A DNA stretch of 64,000 nucleotides from Knoellia locipacati (GCF_007992835.1 NZ_BKBA01000008.1:372001-436000), one strand, 5' to 3'; positions 24,432-33,232 are shown, counted from the first letter of the stretch. Notes: generated by a model not told the origin, from the letters alone. Numbers and translations are program-made.

Positions 24432-26633
24432 TCACTCGAGGGTGAGCAGGTCCCCGTCCGCGATGGTCGACGGCTCGGACCGCAACGCCTCGGTGAGCAG
24501 CGCCACGAGGGCCTCGAGCTGGACGTCGGCCGAGGAGCCGACCTCCTCGTCGGACCCGTCGAGCGCCCGGGCCGCGAGCCCGGCCTTGTCGTCGATGAGC
24601 TGCGCGAGCTGCGAGTCGATCGTCTGCGCCGCGATGATCCGCCACGCGGTGACGGGCTCGGTCTGGCCGATGCGGTGCACGCGGTCGATCGCCTGGGTCT
24701 GCTCCGCCGACGTCCACGACAGCTCGGCGAGCACGACGTTCGAGGCCACCTGGAGGTTGATCCCGACACCGGCCGCGGTGAGCGAGCAGACGATGACCTC
24801 GACCGAGTCGTCGGTGAGGAACGCCTCGATGTTCTCCTTGCGTGCCTTCGGGCTCTGGTCGCCACGGATCGATGCGTAGCCGATGCCCCGCTTCTCGAAC
24901 GTCGCCTCGGCCACGTCCATGACGTCGAGGTGCTTGGCGAAGAAGACGACCTTGCCGACGCTGCGGGCGAGCTGGGCCGCGTAGTCGGCCGCGAGCCCGG
25001 CCTTGGCCTGGCCGATCTTGCGCATGAGCGTGAAGACGTTCTCGCCCTTCTCGCCCGAGCCTGTCCCGGTGTTCTTGAGCTCGGCGGCCGCGACCCGTCG
25101 CACGAGCTCCTCGTCGATGCCTTCCTTCTCGGCCACGACACCGGACTCCTTGCGGGTCGCGAGGGTGTAGCGGTAGCGCTCCATGAGGCGGGCCGCGAGC
25201 TCGGCCTCGGCCGCGCGGATCGATCGGCCCACGGCGTCGTCGAGCTCGACCGGCAGGTCCGCCACGCGTCGCGCCGGGATGTCGGAGGCGACGTCGACCT
25301 TGCGGCGACGCACGATCCCCATGTCGATGACCGAGGTGCGCGCGGCGGTGTAGAAGCCGTGGTCCGACGGCGCCAGCCCCGTGTCCTCGAGCTTGGCCAT
25401 GAGCGCGGGACGCGGCTTCTTGTCGTCGATCCACCCGAGGAACTGCCAGATCGCCCGGAAGTCCTCGATGTCGTTGATGAGCGGCGTACCGGTGAGCGCC
25501 ATGAAGAGCGCGTTGTGGGTCCGCTCGCGGATCTTCTCGGAGAGCGCGAGCACGTGCTGCGAGCGCTGCGAGGTCTTGTTCTTGATGAAGTGCGCCTCGT
25601 CGACGACCATCCCGCGGAAGCCGTGCCGGCCGAGCCAGCCGACGTGCCGGTCGAGGATCTCGTAGTTGACGATGACGATGTCGGCGAAGCCGTCGATGCT
25701 CTCGCCGTCACCGTGGATGACCGTCGCCGAGCGGCGGGGGGTCCACAGTGCCGCCTCGTGCGCCCAGTTCGCCTTGACGACGTTGGGCACGACGACGAGC
25801 AGGGGATAGGCGCTGGCGGCCTCGGCCGCGAGCAGCGCCTGCGCCGTCTTGCCCAGACCTGGCTCGTCGGCGAGCAGGAACGTCCGGTGCCCCTCCGCCG
25901 CAGCGGCGACGACCTGGCCCTGGTGGTGCATGAGCTCGAGGTCCTCGATGCCGTGCACGACGCGACCCGGCTCGGGCAGCGGCATGCAGGAGGACTCCCC
26001 GCCGTACTCGAACGACCGGAACAGCGGCGACAGCAGCTCCCAGCTGCCGAGCCGGTTCGTCTTCGGGCGGGGCGCCTGCGCCGCCGAGAAGTCCGGCGCG
26101 AGGAACGGGTTGGCCAGCTGACGGGCGATGACCGTCTGCGGGATGACGGTGCGCGGCGCCGGCGCGGCCGAGCCCATGACCTCGGGCTCCGGTGCCGCCT
26201 CGGGCTCCGGGTCGGGCTCGAGCCCCGCGGCCTTGAGCATGTCGTTGCGCAGGCTCGCGGCGGCGGGCGAGACGGCGGCGCCGTCGGCCAGCAGGGCGAG
26301 CAGCGTCGTGTCGCGCGCGGCCGTCTTGGCGAGGATCGTCGCGATCCCGTCGAGGCGGGTCATCATCGCGGTCCGCTCGCCCTCGGAGATCGTCGCGTCG
26401 CTCCTCACCCGGGCGCGCTCCTCACGAACCAGCAGGGCAACCACCTGGTATGCCGTGCGCTGGTTCGGGCGGATCCGTCCCCGTTGCGCTGCGGCCTCGA
26501 CCTGGCGCACGGCCTTGGCCAGCACGGGGATGATGCCCTCGCCGTCGCGCTCCTGGGGATGACGGCGGTCACGTGACGGCGTGCGCGATCCGTTGCGGGT
26601 CGCACCGCCACGTCGCTGAGGTCGCTGTGCCAA
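24432..26633 (-). CDS. SNF2-family DNA-dependent ATPase/helicase
   Basis: The best start is TTG 26633, which has AGGAG about 10 bases upstream and gives 733 residues. Motifs in order: I DEPGLGKTAQ, Ia VVVPNVVKANW, II VVDEAHFIKN (DEAH), III ALTGTPLIND, V AAGVGINLQVAS and VI QAIDRVHRIGQT. These make a complete SNF2 helicase core of the SMARCAL1-like sub-type with two RecA lobes. The first 200 residues are Ala- and charge-rich with no recognised domain. SNF2 proteins move along or remodel protein-DNA complexes; some act in repair or in phage defence. No methylase, nuclease or DISARM-like partner is next to it, so a defence role is not supported. Confidence 0.88.
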   Translation of the reverse strand: MAQRPQRRGGATRNGSRTPSRDRRHPQERDGEGIIPVLAKAVRQVEAAAQRGRIRPNQRTAYQVVALLVREERARVRSDATISEGERTAMMTRLDGIATILAKTAARDTTLLALLADGAAVSPAAASLRNDMLKAAGLEPDPEPEAAPEPEVMGSAAPAPRTVIPQTVIARQLANPFLAPDFSAAQAPRPKTNRLGSWELLSPLFRSFEYGGESSCMPLPEPGRVVHGIEDLELMHHQGQVVAAAAEGHRTFLLADEPGLGKTAQALLAAEAASAYPLLVVVPNVVKANWAHEAALWTPRRSATVIHGDGESIDGFADIVIVNYEILDRHVGWLGRHGFRGMVVDEAHFIKNKTSQRSQHVLALSEKIRERTHNALFMALTGTPLINDIEDFRAIWQFLGWIDDKKPRPALMAKLEDTGLAPSDHGFYTAARTSVIDMGIVRRRKVDVASDIPARRVADLPVELDDAVGRSIRAAEAELAARLMERYRYTLATRKESGVVAEKEGIDEELVRRVAAAELKNTGTGSGEKGENVFTLMRKIGQAKAGLAADYAAQLARSVGKVVFFAKHLDVMDVAEATFEKRGIGYASIRGDQSPKARKENIEAFLTDDSVEVIVCSLTAAGVGINLQVASNVVLAELSWTSAEQTQAIDRVHRIGQTEPVTAWRIIAAQTIDSQLAQLIDDKAGLAARALDGSDEEVGSSADVQLEALVALLTEALRSEPSTIADGDLLTLE

Positions 26634-26884
26634 GCGGAAACCTTCTCCTGTGTCAGGCACGGCCTGGGCGCGCGGAGCGGCGCCGGACCACCGTGCAGGG
26701 GCGCCGCGGTCGCCGCGCCGGATGCACGGCATACCGGCTCGAAGGCGAACGCGTTGCGGGGGTGACACCCCGGCCCCTTGTCGCTGAAATCGCCCCCGCC
26801 GAACGCCGGGACGCACTCCAAGGCTACGTCCTCGGTGGCCGCGACGGGTACTTCGGGCCACACGCAGGTCGATACGCTCGGGTC

Positions 26885-27367
26885 GTGACCGCACACGACG
26901 CCTGGCCGACCCTCGACGAGCTCGAGCGACAGGAGGCCGACGTCGTCCTCCCCGAGCTCACCGAGCAGGTCGCCTACAACCTCGGGCGTGCCGCCGTCGA
27001 CGCGGCGTGGCCGGACGCGCTGCCGATCGTCGTCGGCATCTGGCGCGGCGACCACCAGCTCTTCCACTGCGCGCTGCCCGGGTCGACGGCCGACAACGAC
27101 GAGTGGCTGCGCCGCAAGGGCCGGGTCGTGCGGCGGTTCGAGCGCTCCTCGCTCTACATGGGTCAGGTCTGCCGTGACGCCGGGACCACCCTGCAGGCCA
27201 AGTTCCTGCTCCCCGAGTCCGAGTACGCCGCGCACGGTGGCGCCGTCCCGCTGCGCGTCGCGTCGGCCGGGGTCGTCGGCTGGATGGGCGTCTCCGGGCT
27301 GCCGCAGCGCGACGACCACGCCTTCGTCATCCGCATCCTGCGCGAGCACCTCGCCTCACGCTCCTGA
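26885..27367 (+). CDS. UPF0303 / HbpS-PduO-like heme-degrading domain protein
   Basis: The 160-residue protein, from GTG 26885, has the UPF0303 pattern: AYNLGRAAVDAAWPDALPI, IVVGIWRGDHQLFHCALPGS, DNDEWLRRKGRVVRRFERSS and VGWMGVSGLPQRDDH. The family shares the fold of HbpS and PduO C-terminal domains, which bind heme or corrinoids. Some are annotated as heme-degrading, but activity is rarely tested. It is divergent from the SNF2 gene with about 250 bases between, and followed by a short-chain dehydrogenase on the same strand. Confidence 0.8.
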   Translation: MTAHDAWPTLDELERQEADVVLPELTEQVAYNLGRAAVDAAWPDALPIVVGIWRGDHQLFHCALPGSTADNDEWLRRKGRVVRRFERSSLYMGQVCRDAGTTLQAKFLLPESEYAAHGGAVPLRVASAGVVGWMGVSGLPQRDDHAFVIRILREHLASRS

Positions 27368-27452
27368 CCTGCACGGCCTCCGTATGCCGGGCCCCCCGGG
27401 ACGGGGGCGGCCGCACCGTGGGTTTGGGTGACCTGCGCGACCCAGTGGCACG

Positions 27453-28223
27453 ATGACGCCCATGCAGATCGCCCAGACCTCCGCCATCGTCACCGGCGGC
27501 GCCTCCGGCCTCGGTGCCGCGACGGCCGCCGCCCTCGCCGCCCAGGGCGCCCACGTCCACGCCTTCGACCTCGCCTCGGCGATCGAGCAGGCCCCGCAGG
27601 TCGACGGTGTCACCTACGTCGCGACCGACGTCACCGACGAGGAGCAGGTCCGCTCCGCCGTCGCGCAGGCCTCCGCCGACCCCGCCGCCCCGCTGCGCAT
27701 CGTCGTCAACTGCGCTGGCATCGGCCCGAGCGCCCGCATCCTCGGCAAGAAGGGCGTCCACGACCTCGCGCTCTACCGCAAGGTCGTCGAGATCAACCTC
27801 GTCGGCTCGTTCACCGTCCTCGCCATCGCGTCCGAGGCCATCGCGCAGACCGAGGCCGACGAGCACGGCCAGCGCGGCGTCATCGTCAACACGGCGAGCA
27901 TCGCGGCCTACGACGGCCAGGTCGGCCAGGCGGCCTACAGCTCGTCCAAGGGCGGCATCGTCGGCCTCACCCTGCCGGCGGCCCGCGACCTCGCGCAGTA
28001 CGGCATCCGCGTCTGCACCATCGCCCCCGGGATCGTCGAGACGCCGATGCTCGCCACCGTCTCCGACGAGTTCCGCGCCGGCCTCGCCGCCGGTGTGCCC
28101 TTCCCGCAGCGCCTCGCCCTGCCCACCGAGTACGCCAAGCTCGCGCTCGCGATCGTCGACAACGACTACCTCAACGGCGAGACGATCCGCATGGACGGCG
28201 CCCTGCGCATGGCCCCGCGCTGA
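27453..28223 (+). CDS. Short-chain dehydrogenase, 3-hydroxyacyl-CoA dehydrogenase type II-like
   Basis: The 256-residue protein has the classical SDR set: TGGASGLGAA for NAD(P) binding, an Asp after beta-2 (HAFDLAS) that favours NAD, NCAGIGP, a catalytic Ser in VNTASIAAYDG and Y-x3-K in AAYSSSKGG. IAPGIVETPML follows, and the end has ETIRMDGALRM. This resembles the HSD17B10/type II 3-hydroxyacyl-CoA dehydrogenases of fatty-acid or isoleucine breakdown. An alternative start at 27462 would drop three residues. It is not in an obvious acyl-CoA operon. Confidence 0.88.
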   Translation: MTPMQIAQTSAIVTGGASGLGAATAAALAAQGAHVHAFDLASAIEQAPQVDGVTYVATDVTDEEQVRSAVAQASADPAAPLRIVVNCAGIGPSARILGKKGVHDLALYRKVVEINLVGSFTVLAIASEAIAQTEADEHGQRGVIVNTASIAAYDGQVGQAAYSSSKGGIVGLTLPAARDLAQYGIRVCTIAPGIVETPMLATVSDEFRAGLAAGVPFPQRLALPTEYAKLALAIVDNDYLNGETIRMDGALRMAPR

Positions 28224-28244
28224 CGCGACGCCCCTCTCGCTGAC

Positions 28245-29051
28245 ATGTCCCTCACCCTCGAGCTGCTGCCGGGCGTCGACTGGTCGGTCCACGTCGTCGA
28301 CCTCGGCAGCGGCGAGGTGCTCGCGTCCCACGCGCCCGACCAGCTGCTCTCGACGGCGAGCGTGGGCAAGGTCTTCGTCCTCGTTGAGCTCGCCGAGCGC
28401 CTCCGCGCCGGCACGCTGGCACCCGACCAGCCGCTCGACCGGCGGGCCGTCACCCCGGTTGCCGACTCCGGTCTGTGGCAGCACCTGTCGAGCGACGTCC
28501 TGCCGCTCGACGACGTCGCCCGGCTCGTCGGCACGGTGAGCGACAACTGGGCCACCAACGTCCTCATCGACCTGCTCAGTCTCGATCCGGTGCGCGCCCG
28601 CGCGCGCCAGTGGGCGCCCCGCGGCTCCGACCTCGTCGACGTCGTGCGCGGCCTGCGCGGCCCGGACGACCCTCCGCACCTCAGCCTCGGCTGCGCCGCC
28701 GACCACGTCGACGTGCTCGCGCGGCTCTGGGCCGAGCGCTCCACGCCCGGCTCGGTCGGTGAGCTCGTCCTCGGGTGGCTCTCGTCGGGCATGGACCTGT
28801 CGATGGTCGCGTCCGCGTGGCACCAGGACCCGCTCTCGCACGCGGAGGAGACCGCCGGTCCCGTCCTCGTCAACAAGACCGGCACCAACCTCGGCGTCCG
28901 CGCCGACGTCGGGGTGCTCGACAGCGGCGGGCGAGCCACGGCATACGCCGTCCTCGCCAACTGGACCGAGAACCCTCCCGGCACCCGCCGCGACGACGTC
29001 ATGGACGCCCTGCGCGGCATCGGCGACGCCCTGCGCGCTGCCCTGTCCTGA
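28245..29051 (+). CDS. Class A beta-lactamase-fold serine hydrolase without signal peptide
   Basis: The 268-residue protein carries the three serine beta-lactamase elements: S39-x-x-K42 in STASVGKV, SDN in VSDNWATN and KTG in VNKTGTN. No signal peptide or lipobox is found at the N-terminus (MSLTLELLPGVDW), so it is predicted cytoplasmic, unlike real beta-lactamases. It follows the SDR gene by 21 bases and precedes a methyltransferase. A hydrolase or amidase on an unknown small ester or lactam is more likely than antibiotic resistance, because no periplasm-type export is predicted. Confidence 0.82.
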   Translation: MSLTLELLPGVDWSVHVVDLGSGEVLASHAPDQLLSTASVGKVFVLVELAERLRAGTLAPDQPLDRRAVTPVADSGLWQHLSSDVLPLDDVARLVGTVSDNWATNVLIDLLSLDPVRARARQWAPRGSDLVDVVRGLRGPDDPPHLSLGCAADHVDVLARLWAERSTPGSVGELVLGWLSSGMDLSMVASAWHQDPLSHAEETAGPVLVNKTGTNLGVRADVGVLDSGGRATAYAVLANWTENPPGTRRDDVMDALRGIGDALRAALS

Positions 29052-29080
29052 CCGCCGCCGGGCGTGACAGGCTGGCGTCC

Positions 29081-29728
29081 ATGACTCCCAGTGACCACGG
29101 GCACTTCGACACCGCAGCCAGCACCTGGGACGACGACCCGGCCAAGGTCGAGCGCGCGCAGTCCACGGCGGCCCTCCTCGCGCAGAAGCTGCCCCTGCGC
29201 GGCGACGAGCGCGTCCTCGAGGTCGGCGGCGGGACGGGGCAGCTCAGCCTCGCGCTCGCGGACCGGGTCGGCTCGGTGCTCGTCACCGACGCCTCGTCCG
29301 GCATGGTCGAGGTGGCGCGCGCCAACATCGAGCGTGCAGGGGTGGGGGAGCGGCTGTCGGCGGAGCAGCTCGACCTCGTGTCCGACCCGCTGCCGGACGA
29401 GCGCTTCGACGGCGCCTGGGCGCAGCTCGCGTTCCACCACGTGCACGACCTCGACGCCCTGCTGGCGCGGGTCCACGAGGTCCTCGTGCCCGGTGGCTGG
29501 CTCGCCGTCGTCGACCTCGATGATGACCGCGCCGGAGCCTTCCACGCGAACCACGACGACTTCACCGGTCACCACGGGTTCGACCGTGGCGCCTTCGCCG
29601 AACGTCTGCGCCGCAACGGTTTTCGCGATGTCACCATCTCCGACGCGGGCTCGGTCGAGAAGGAGCTCGGCGGTGACGACCAGGGCCGTGGGACGTTCTC
29701 GATGTTCCTCGCGGTCGGCCACGCCTGA
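29081..29728 (+). CDS. Class I SAM-dependent methyltransferase
   Basis: The 215-residue protein has motif I VLEVGGGTGQLSLALA, the acidic end of beta-2 in VLVTDASSGM, motif II QLDLVSDPLPDERFDGAW and the post-II HHVHDLDALLARVHEVLVPGGWL. This is a Methyltransf_11/UbiE-like domain without extra modules. The substrate is unknown. It starts 29 bases after the serine hydrolase gene and is followed after 11 bases by a binding-protein-like gene, suggesting co-transcription of the three. Confidence 0.88.
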   Translation: MTPSDHGHFDTAASTWDDDPAKVERAQSTAALLAQKLPLRGDERVLEVGGGTGQLSLALADRVGSVLVTDASSGMVEVARANIERAGVGERLSAEQLDLVSDPLPDERFDGAWAQLAFHHVHDLDALLARVHEVLVPGGWLAVVDLDDDRAGAFHANHDDFTGHHGFDRGAFAERLRRNGFRDVTISDAGSVEKELGGDDQGRGTFSMFLAVGHA

Positions 29729-29739
29729 GGCGCGCCCCG

Positions 29740-30519
29740 ATGACCCGCACGTTGCGCGACGACCTCGGCTTCGAGGTGTCCCTCCCGGACGACCCGGTAT
29801 GCCGTGTCGTCTCGCTCGTCCCCTCCCTCACCGAGGCCGTGGCGGCGACCGCCCCCGACACGCTCGTCGGCGCGACCGACTGGTGCACGCATCCCGCCGA
29901 CCTCGACGTGGCCCGGGTGAGGGGGACCAAGAACCCCGACCGCGCCGCCATCGCCGCTCTCGCACCGGACCTCGTCATCGCCAACAAGGAGGAGAACCGC
30001 GAGCTGGACGTGCAGCGGCTGCGCGCGGACGGCATGCCGGTGTGGGTCACCGACATCGAGACCGTCCCGCAGGCGCTGGCGTCGATGCGACGGCTGATCG
30101 TCGAGGCGTGCGGGTGGCACGAACCCACGTGGCTCGTCGAGGCCGAGCGGCTCTGGGCGGGCGACGTGCCCCGGGCGCGGGCCACGGTCGTCGTGCCGAT
30201 CTGGCGCGACCCCTGGATGGTCGTGGGGCACCCGACGTTCACCGCCGACCTGCTCGCGCGCGTAGGGCTCGAGGTGGTCACGGCCGGTGAGCCCGGCCGC
30301 TACCCGCACGTCGACGTCGAGCGGCTCGACGCGGCGGGCGCCGACCTCGCGCTGCTGCCGGACGAGCCCTACGTCTTCACCGCTCACGACGGGCCGGAAG
30401 CGTTCTCGCGCACCGCAACCCGGCTCGTCAACGGTCGCCTCATCACGTGGTACGGCCCGTCACTCGTCGAGGCGCGATCCGCGCTGGTCGAGTCGACGTC
30501 GCTGGATCAGTCCGAGTAG
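29740..30519 (+). CDS. Helical-backbone metal receptor (BtuF-like binding protein), non-secreted
   Basis: The 259-residue protein has the fold of cobalamin/siderophore substrate-binding proteins: RVVSLVPSLTEAVAA, LVGATDWCTHPA, GTKNPDRAAIAALAPDLVIA and VTDIETVPQAL. These normally carry a signal peptide and work with an ABC permease, but here the protein starts MTRTLRDDLGFEVS with none, and no transporter genes adjoin. It may be a cytosolic cobalamin/metal-binding regulator. The 3' end overlaps the convergent ASCH gene by 13 bases. Confidence 0.82.
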   Translation: MTRTLRDDLGFEVSLPDDPVCRVVSLVPSLTEAVAATAPDTLVGATDWCTHPADLDVARVRGTKNPDRAAIAALAPDLVIANKEENRELDVQRLRADGMPVWVTDIETVPQALASMRRLIVEACGWHEPTWLVEAERLWAGDVPRARATVVVPIWRDPWMVVGHPTFTADLLARVGLEVVTAGEPGRYPHVDVERLDAAGADLALLPDEPYVFTAHDGPEAFSRTATRLVNGRLITWYGPSLVEARSALVESTSLDQSE

Positions 30520-31001
30520 AGGACGCGGAACCGCTCGCAGACGACGGGCATCTCGGTCGCGAACCCGCGGTCGTGGGTGGCCGCGTCGGTGAAGAAGCGC
30601 TGGTGCACCTCGCGCCAGTGGGCCAGCGACAGGTCGCCCTCGCCCTCGAGCCGGGCGTGCTCCTCGCCGACCTCGTCGAACGGCACGACCTCGACGGCGA
30701 CCGTCTCGATGAGGGCGCGGGGCTGGCCCGAACCGTCGAGGACGATGCTCAGCGCGCCCGCCTCGGGCAGTGGCTCGTCGTCGGCCTCGTAGTCCCACAG
30801 CGCGCTCGCCGTGGCGGTCTTGGTCCCGGCGAGCACGAGGCCGAGCAGCTCGTCGGCCTGGGCCGGGTTCGCCCCGAACGACCACGCCGGCGGCGGCACC
30901 GAGTCGAGCGGCGTCGGGCCGAAGTAGGCCGCGGAGACGTTGAGCTTGGCGTGCACCCGCGCCAGCTCCCAGAAGGTGGCAACGGCGTCGTCGTGGCTCA
31001 T
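30507..31001 (-). CDS. ASCH domain protein
   Basis: The 164-residue product has the ASCH signatures: LVLAGTKTATASALWDYE for the conserved GxKxxT, LPEAGALSIVLDGSG and ETVAVEVVPFDEV. ASCH proteins share the PUA-like fold and are thought to bind RNA or act on modified nucleosides; some cleave N4-acetylcytidine. The gene is convergent with and overlaps its neighbour, which is unusual but common for compact actinobacterial genomes. It starts at ATG 31001, 60 bases from the divergent alcohol dehydrogenase. Confidence 0.85.
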   Translation of the reverse strand: MSHDDAVATFWELARVHAKLNVSAAYFGPTPLDSVPPPAWSFGANPAQADELLGLVLAGTKTATASALWDYEADDEPLPEAGALSIVLDGSGQPRALIETVAVEVVPFDEVGEEHARLEGEGDLSLAHWREVHQRFFTDAATHDRGFATEMPVVCERFRVLYSD

Positions 31002-31060
31002 GCGGCAACCCTAGGTGGGCAGCCCGGGCCCGGCTCGGCCGGGACGTGGAGACTGGAGGC

Positions 31061-32104
31061 ATGAGAGCTGCGGTCCACACGGCATACGACGAGGTCCTGA
31101 CCGTCCGCGAGGTGCCGGAGCCGACGTGCCCGAGCGACGGCGTCGTCATCGCCGTCGGCGCCACCGGCGTCTGCCGCTCCGACTGGCACGCCTGGAAGGG
31201 CCACGACCCCGTCGAGCTGCCGCACGTCCCCGGACACGAGCTCGCGGGCACGGTCGCCGAGGTCGGCGCCGACGTCACGCGCTGGCAGCTCGGCGACCGC
31301 GTCACCGTGCCGTTCGTCTGCGGGTGCGGTGTCTGCGAGTACTGCGCCGCCGGCGAGGCGCAGGTGTGTCCCGACCAGACCCAGCCGGGGTTCACCGGGC
31401 CGGGGTCCTTCGCCGAGCGGGTGGCGATCCACGCCGCCGACGTCAACCTCGTCGCCCTGCCGGACTCCGTCGACCTCGTCACGGCGGCGTCGCTCGGGTG
31501 CCGCTTCGCCACCGCGTTCCGGGCGATCACCGCGCACGGCCGCCTCGAGCAGGGGCAGGTGCTCGCCGTCCACGGCTGCGGTGGTGTCGGTCTGTCGGCC
31601 GTGATGATCGGCGTGGCCCTCGGTGCGACCGTCGTCGCCGTCGACGTCAATGCGGCCGCGCTCGAGCGGGCCCGCGAGCTCGGCGCCACCCACGTCGTCG
31701 ACGCGAGCAGCGAGAGCGACCCGGCGGCCACGATCCGCGAGCTCACCGGGGGAGGGGCCCACGTGTCGCTCGACGCCCTCGGCGCCCCGGCGACGGCAGC
31801 CGCGTCGGTGGCCTCCCTGCGTCGCCGCGGCCGGCACGTCCAGGTCGGGCTGCTGCTCGGCGAGGCCTCGACGCCGCCGCTGCCGATGGACCGGGTGGTC
31901 GCCCACGAGCTCGAGATCCACGGCTCGCACGGCATGGCCGCGCACGAGTACCCCGCCATGCTCGCCCTCGTCGCCGACGGCACGCTGCGACCCGACCGGC
32001 TCGTCGGTGAGGTCATCGGGCTGGACGGCGCCGGGGAGGCGCTGGCCGCGATGGACCGGCCGGCGACGTCGCCCGGGATGACCGTCATCAACCTCTCGAC
32101 CTGA
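31061..32104 (+). CDS. Zinc-dependent alcohol dehydrogenase (MDR family)
   Basis: The 347-residue protein begins MRAAVHTAYDEVLTV. Catalytic zinc ligands are Cys in GVCRSDWH and His-Glu in VPGHELAG. Structural zinc cysteines cluster in CGCGVCEYCAAGEAQVC. The NAD(P)-binding loop is VHGCGGVGLSAV. It is the zinc medium-chain dehydrogenase type that oxidises primary or secondary alcohols or reduces aldehydes. Substrate and partners are not evident. ATG 31061 is chosen over GTG 31046, which adds five residues. Confidence 0.9.
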   Translation: MRAAVHTAYDEVLTVREVPEPTCPSDGVVIAVGATGVCRSDWHAWKGHDPVELPHVPGHELAGTVAEVGADVTRWQLGDRVTVPFVCGCGVCEYCAAGEAQVCPDQTQPGFTGPGSFAERVAIHAADVNLVALPDSVDLVTAASLGCRFATAFRAITAHGRLEQGQVLAVHGCGGVGLSAVMIGVALGATVVAVDVNAAALERARELGATHVVDASSESDPAATIRELTGGGAHVSLDALGAPATAAASVASLRRRGRHVQVGLLLGEASTPPLPMDRVVAHELEIHGSHGMAAHEYPAMLALVADGTLRPDRLVGEVIGLDGAGEALAAMDRPATSPGMTVINLST

Positions 32105-32131
32105 CGCCGGTCGGGGCTCCCGGGGGGTGGA

Positions 32132-32162
32132 TTTCGTCCGCGCGCGGGAGTCCGTGTAGCAT
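32132..32162 (+). promoter_or_regulatory. Probable promoter of the tRNA-Thr gene
   Basis: TTTCGT at 32132 and TAGCAT at 32157-32162 are spaced by 19 bases and lie 42 bases before the tRNA. The match to TTGnnn/TAnnnT is modest. The position just ahead of the tRNA is the main support. Confidence 0.4.
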
Positions 32163-32203
32163 CGCCGTCGCACTCAGCCCGGGTCTGACCCGGTGCCTGA
32201 TCG

Positions 32204-32276
32204 GCCCCCTTAGCTCAGTCGGTAGAGCGTTTCCATGGTAAGGAAAAGGTCGTCGGTTCGATTCCGACAGGGGGCT
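32204..32276 (+). tRNA. tRNA-Thr (GGT anticodon)
   Basis: A full cloverleaf folds: acceptor GCCCCCT with AGGGGGC, D arm GCTC...GAGC, anticodon stem TTTCC/GGAAA with loop ATGGTAA (GGT at 32237-32239), and T arm GTCGG TTCGATT CCGAC. The discriminator is T. Together with the next tRNA and rpmG it forms the same block found upstream of secE in many actinobacteria. Confidence 0.97.
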
Positions 32277-32320
32277 CTGGTCCGGACCAGCACCACCGCG
32301 TGATGGTCCTCGGCCCCCAA

Positions 32321-32394
32321 GGCGGGGTAGCTCAGCTGGTTAGAGCGCACGACTCATAATCGTGAGGTCGCGGGATCGAGCCCCGCTCCCGCTA
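32321..32394 (+). tRNA. tRNA-Met (CAT anticodon)
   Basis: The 74-base cloverleaf has acceptor GGCGGGG pairing with TCCCGCT (two G-T pairs), anticodon stem CACGA/TCGTG and loop CTCATAA (CAT at 32355-32357), and T stem GCGGG/CCCGC. The acceptor does not show the unpaired first base expected of an initiator, so an elongator tRNA-Met is likely. Confidence 0.97.
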
Positions 32395-32404
32395 CTCAAG
32401 GCGA

Positions 32405-32434
32405 TTTCGGGGAATACCCGAGGTCGCGTATTCT
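32405..32434 (+). promoter_or_regulatory. Probable rpmG promoter
   Basis: TTTCGG (32405-32410) and TATTCT (32429-32434) are spaced by 18 bases. This is similar to the spacing of the candidate tRNA-Thr promoter, and it lies 86 bases before the rpmG start. Confidence 0.35.
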
Positions 32435-32519
32435 GTTGTGCTGGCGTCGCGCGAACTCGCTTCGTGAGTCGGCGCGACACGACCACCCAGATCAAACTTT
32501 TCGAGAGCAGGTTGCCCCG

Positions 32520-32687
32520 ATGGCCAAGGCCACTGACGTCCGCCCCAAGATCACCCTGGCGTGCACGGAGTGCAAGGAGCGCAACTACATCACCAAGAAG
32601 AACCGTCGGAACGACCCCGACCGGCTCGAGCTGGCGAAGTTCTGCCCCCGCTGCAAGAAGCACACCGAGCACCGCGAGACCCGCTGA
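32520..32687 (+). CDS. rpmG: 50S ribosomal protein bL33
   Basis: The 55-residue protein reads [20 protein letters not shown] and then [35 protein letters not shown] closes it. The CxxC pairs (C15/C18, C42/C45) mark the zinc-containing, so-called C+ form of L33. It belongs to the large subunit near the E site. It is followed by a terminator-like hairpin and by the two dehydratase genes, the order known from the mycobacterial rpmG-hadABC region. Confidence 0.97.
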   Translation: MAKATDVRPKITLACTECKERNYITKKNRRNDPDRLELAKFCPRCKKHTEHRETR

Positions 32688-32707
32688 CCCCAGCGTCTCA
32701 GCCTCGC

Positions 32708-32743
32708 CGAAGCCGCCCCCACGTCTCGTGGAGGGCGGCTTCG
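32708..32743 (+). terminator. Hairpin after rpmG
   Basis: Arms CGAAGCCGCCCCCAC (32708) and GTGGAGGGCGGCTTCG (32728-32743) pair with one bulged base. They lie between the rpmG stop and the hadA-like start. The lack of a U-tract means partial termination or processing is possible. Confidence 0.6.
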
Positions 32744-32782
32744 CCGTTCCGGGCGGGGGAGCGGGTTGCCTAGAGTGTCCGC

Positions 32783-33232
32783 ATGCCCGTGAACGCAGAC
32801 TTCCAGGGTCGGTCCTATCCGCCGAGCGGCCCGTATGCCGTGACCGCGGCCGACATCGCCGCCTTCGCCTCCGCGGTCGGTTCCGACGACCCCGTCCACC
32901 ACGACCCCGAGGTCGCCCGGGGGGCCGGCTACGCCGACGTCATCGCCCCGCCGACCTTCGCCGTGACGATCGCCCAGCGGTGCGACGCCGAGTACGTCAA
33001 GGACCCCGAGTCCGGCATCGACTACAGCCGCGTCGTCCACGGCGAGCAGCGCTTCGTCCACCACCGACCGATCACGGCCGGTGACGAGATCCTCGGTGAG
33101 CTCACGGTCGACTCGATCCGTTCCGCCGGTGGGCACTCGATGATCACGACCCGCACCGAGCTCACCGCGGGCGGGGAGCCCGTGTGCACGTCGACGTCGA
33201 CCATCGTCGTGCGAGGAGGGGAGGACGCATGA
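32783..33232 (+). CDS. FAS1-like/UPF0336 dehydratase subunit (HadA-type MaoC)
   Basis: The 149-residue protein is of the FAS1-like dehydratase (UPF0336) type: VTAADIAAFASAVG, HHDPEVARGAGYADVIAPPTFAV and VVHGEQRFVHHRPITAGDEI. In mycobacteria HadA pairs with HadB to form the (3R)-hydroxyacyl-ACP dehydratase of mycolate synthesis. Here, without mycolate genes in view, the pair more likely serves general fatty-acid dehydration. It overlaps hadB by four bases (ATGA). Confidence 0.88.
   Translation: MPVNADFQGRSYPPSGPYAVTAADIAAFASAVGSDDPVHHDPEVARGAGYADVIAPPTFAVTIAQRCDAEYVKDPESGIDYSRVVHGEQRFVHHRPITAGDEILGELTVDSIRSAGGHSMITTRTELTAGGEPVCTSTSTIVVRGGEDA

Noticed and set aside
24432-26633. SNF2 helicase as part of a DISARM-like defence system
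   Set aside because: No methylase, phospholipase-D or DUF1998 gene adjoins it, and the Dam-type methylase is 8 kb away in a separate operon.
28245-29051. Beta-lactam resistance gene
   Set aside because: The SxxK, SDN and KTG motifs fit the fold, but there is no export signal, so antibiotic protection is not supported.
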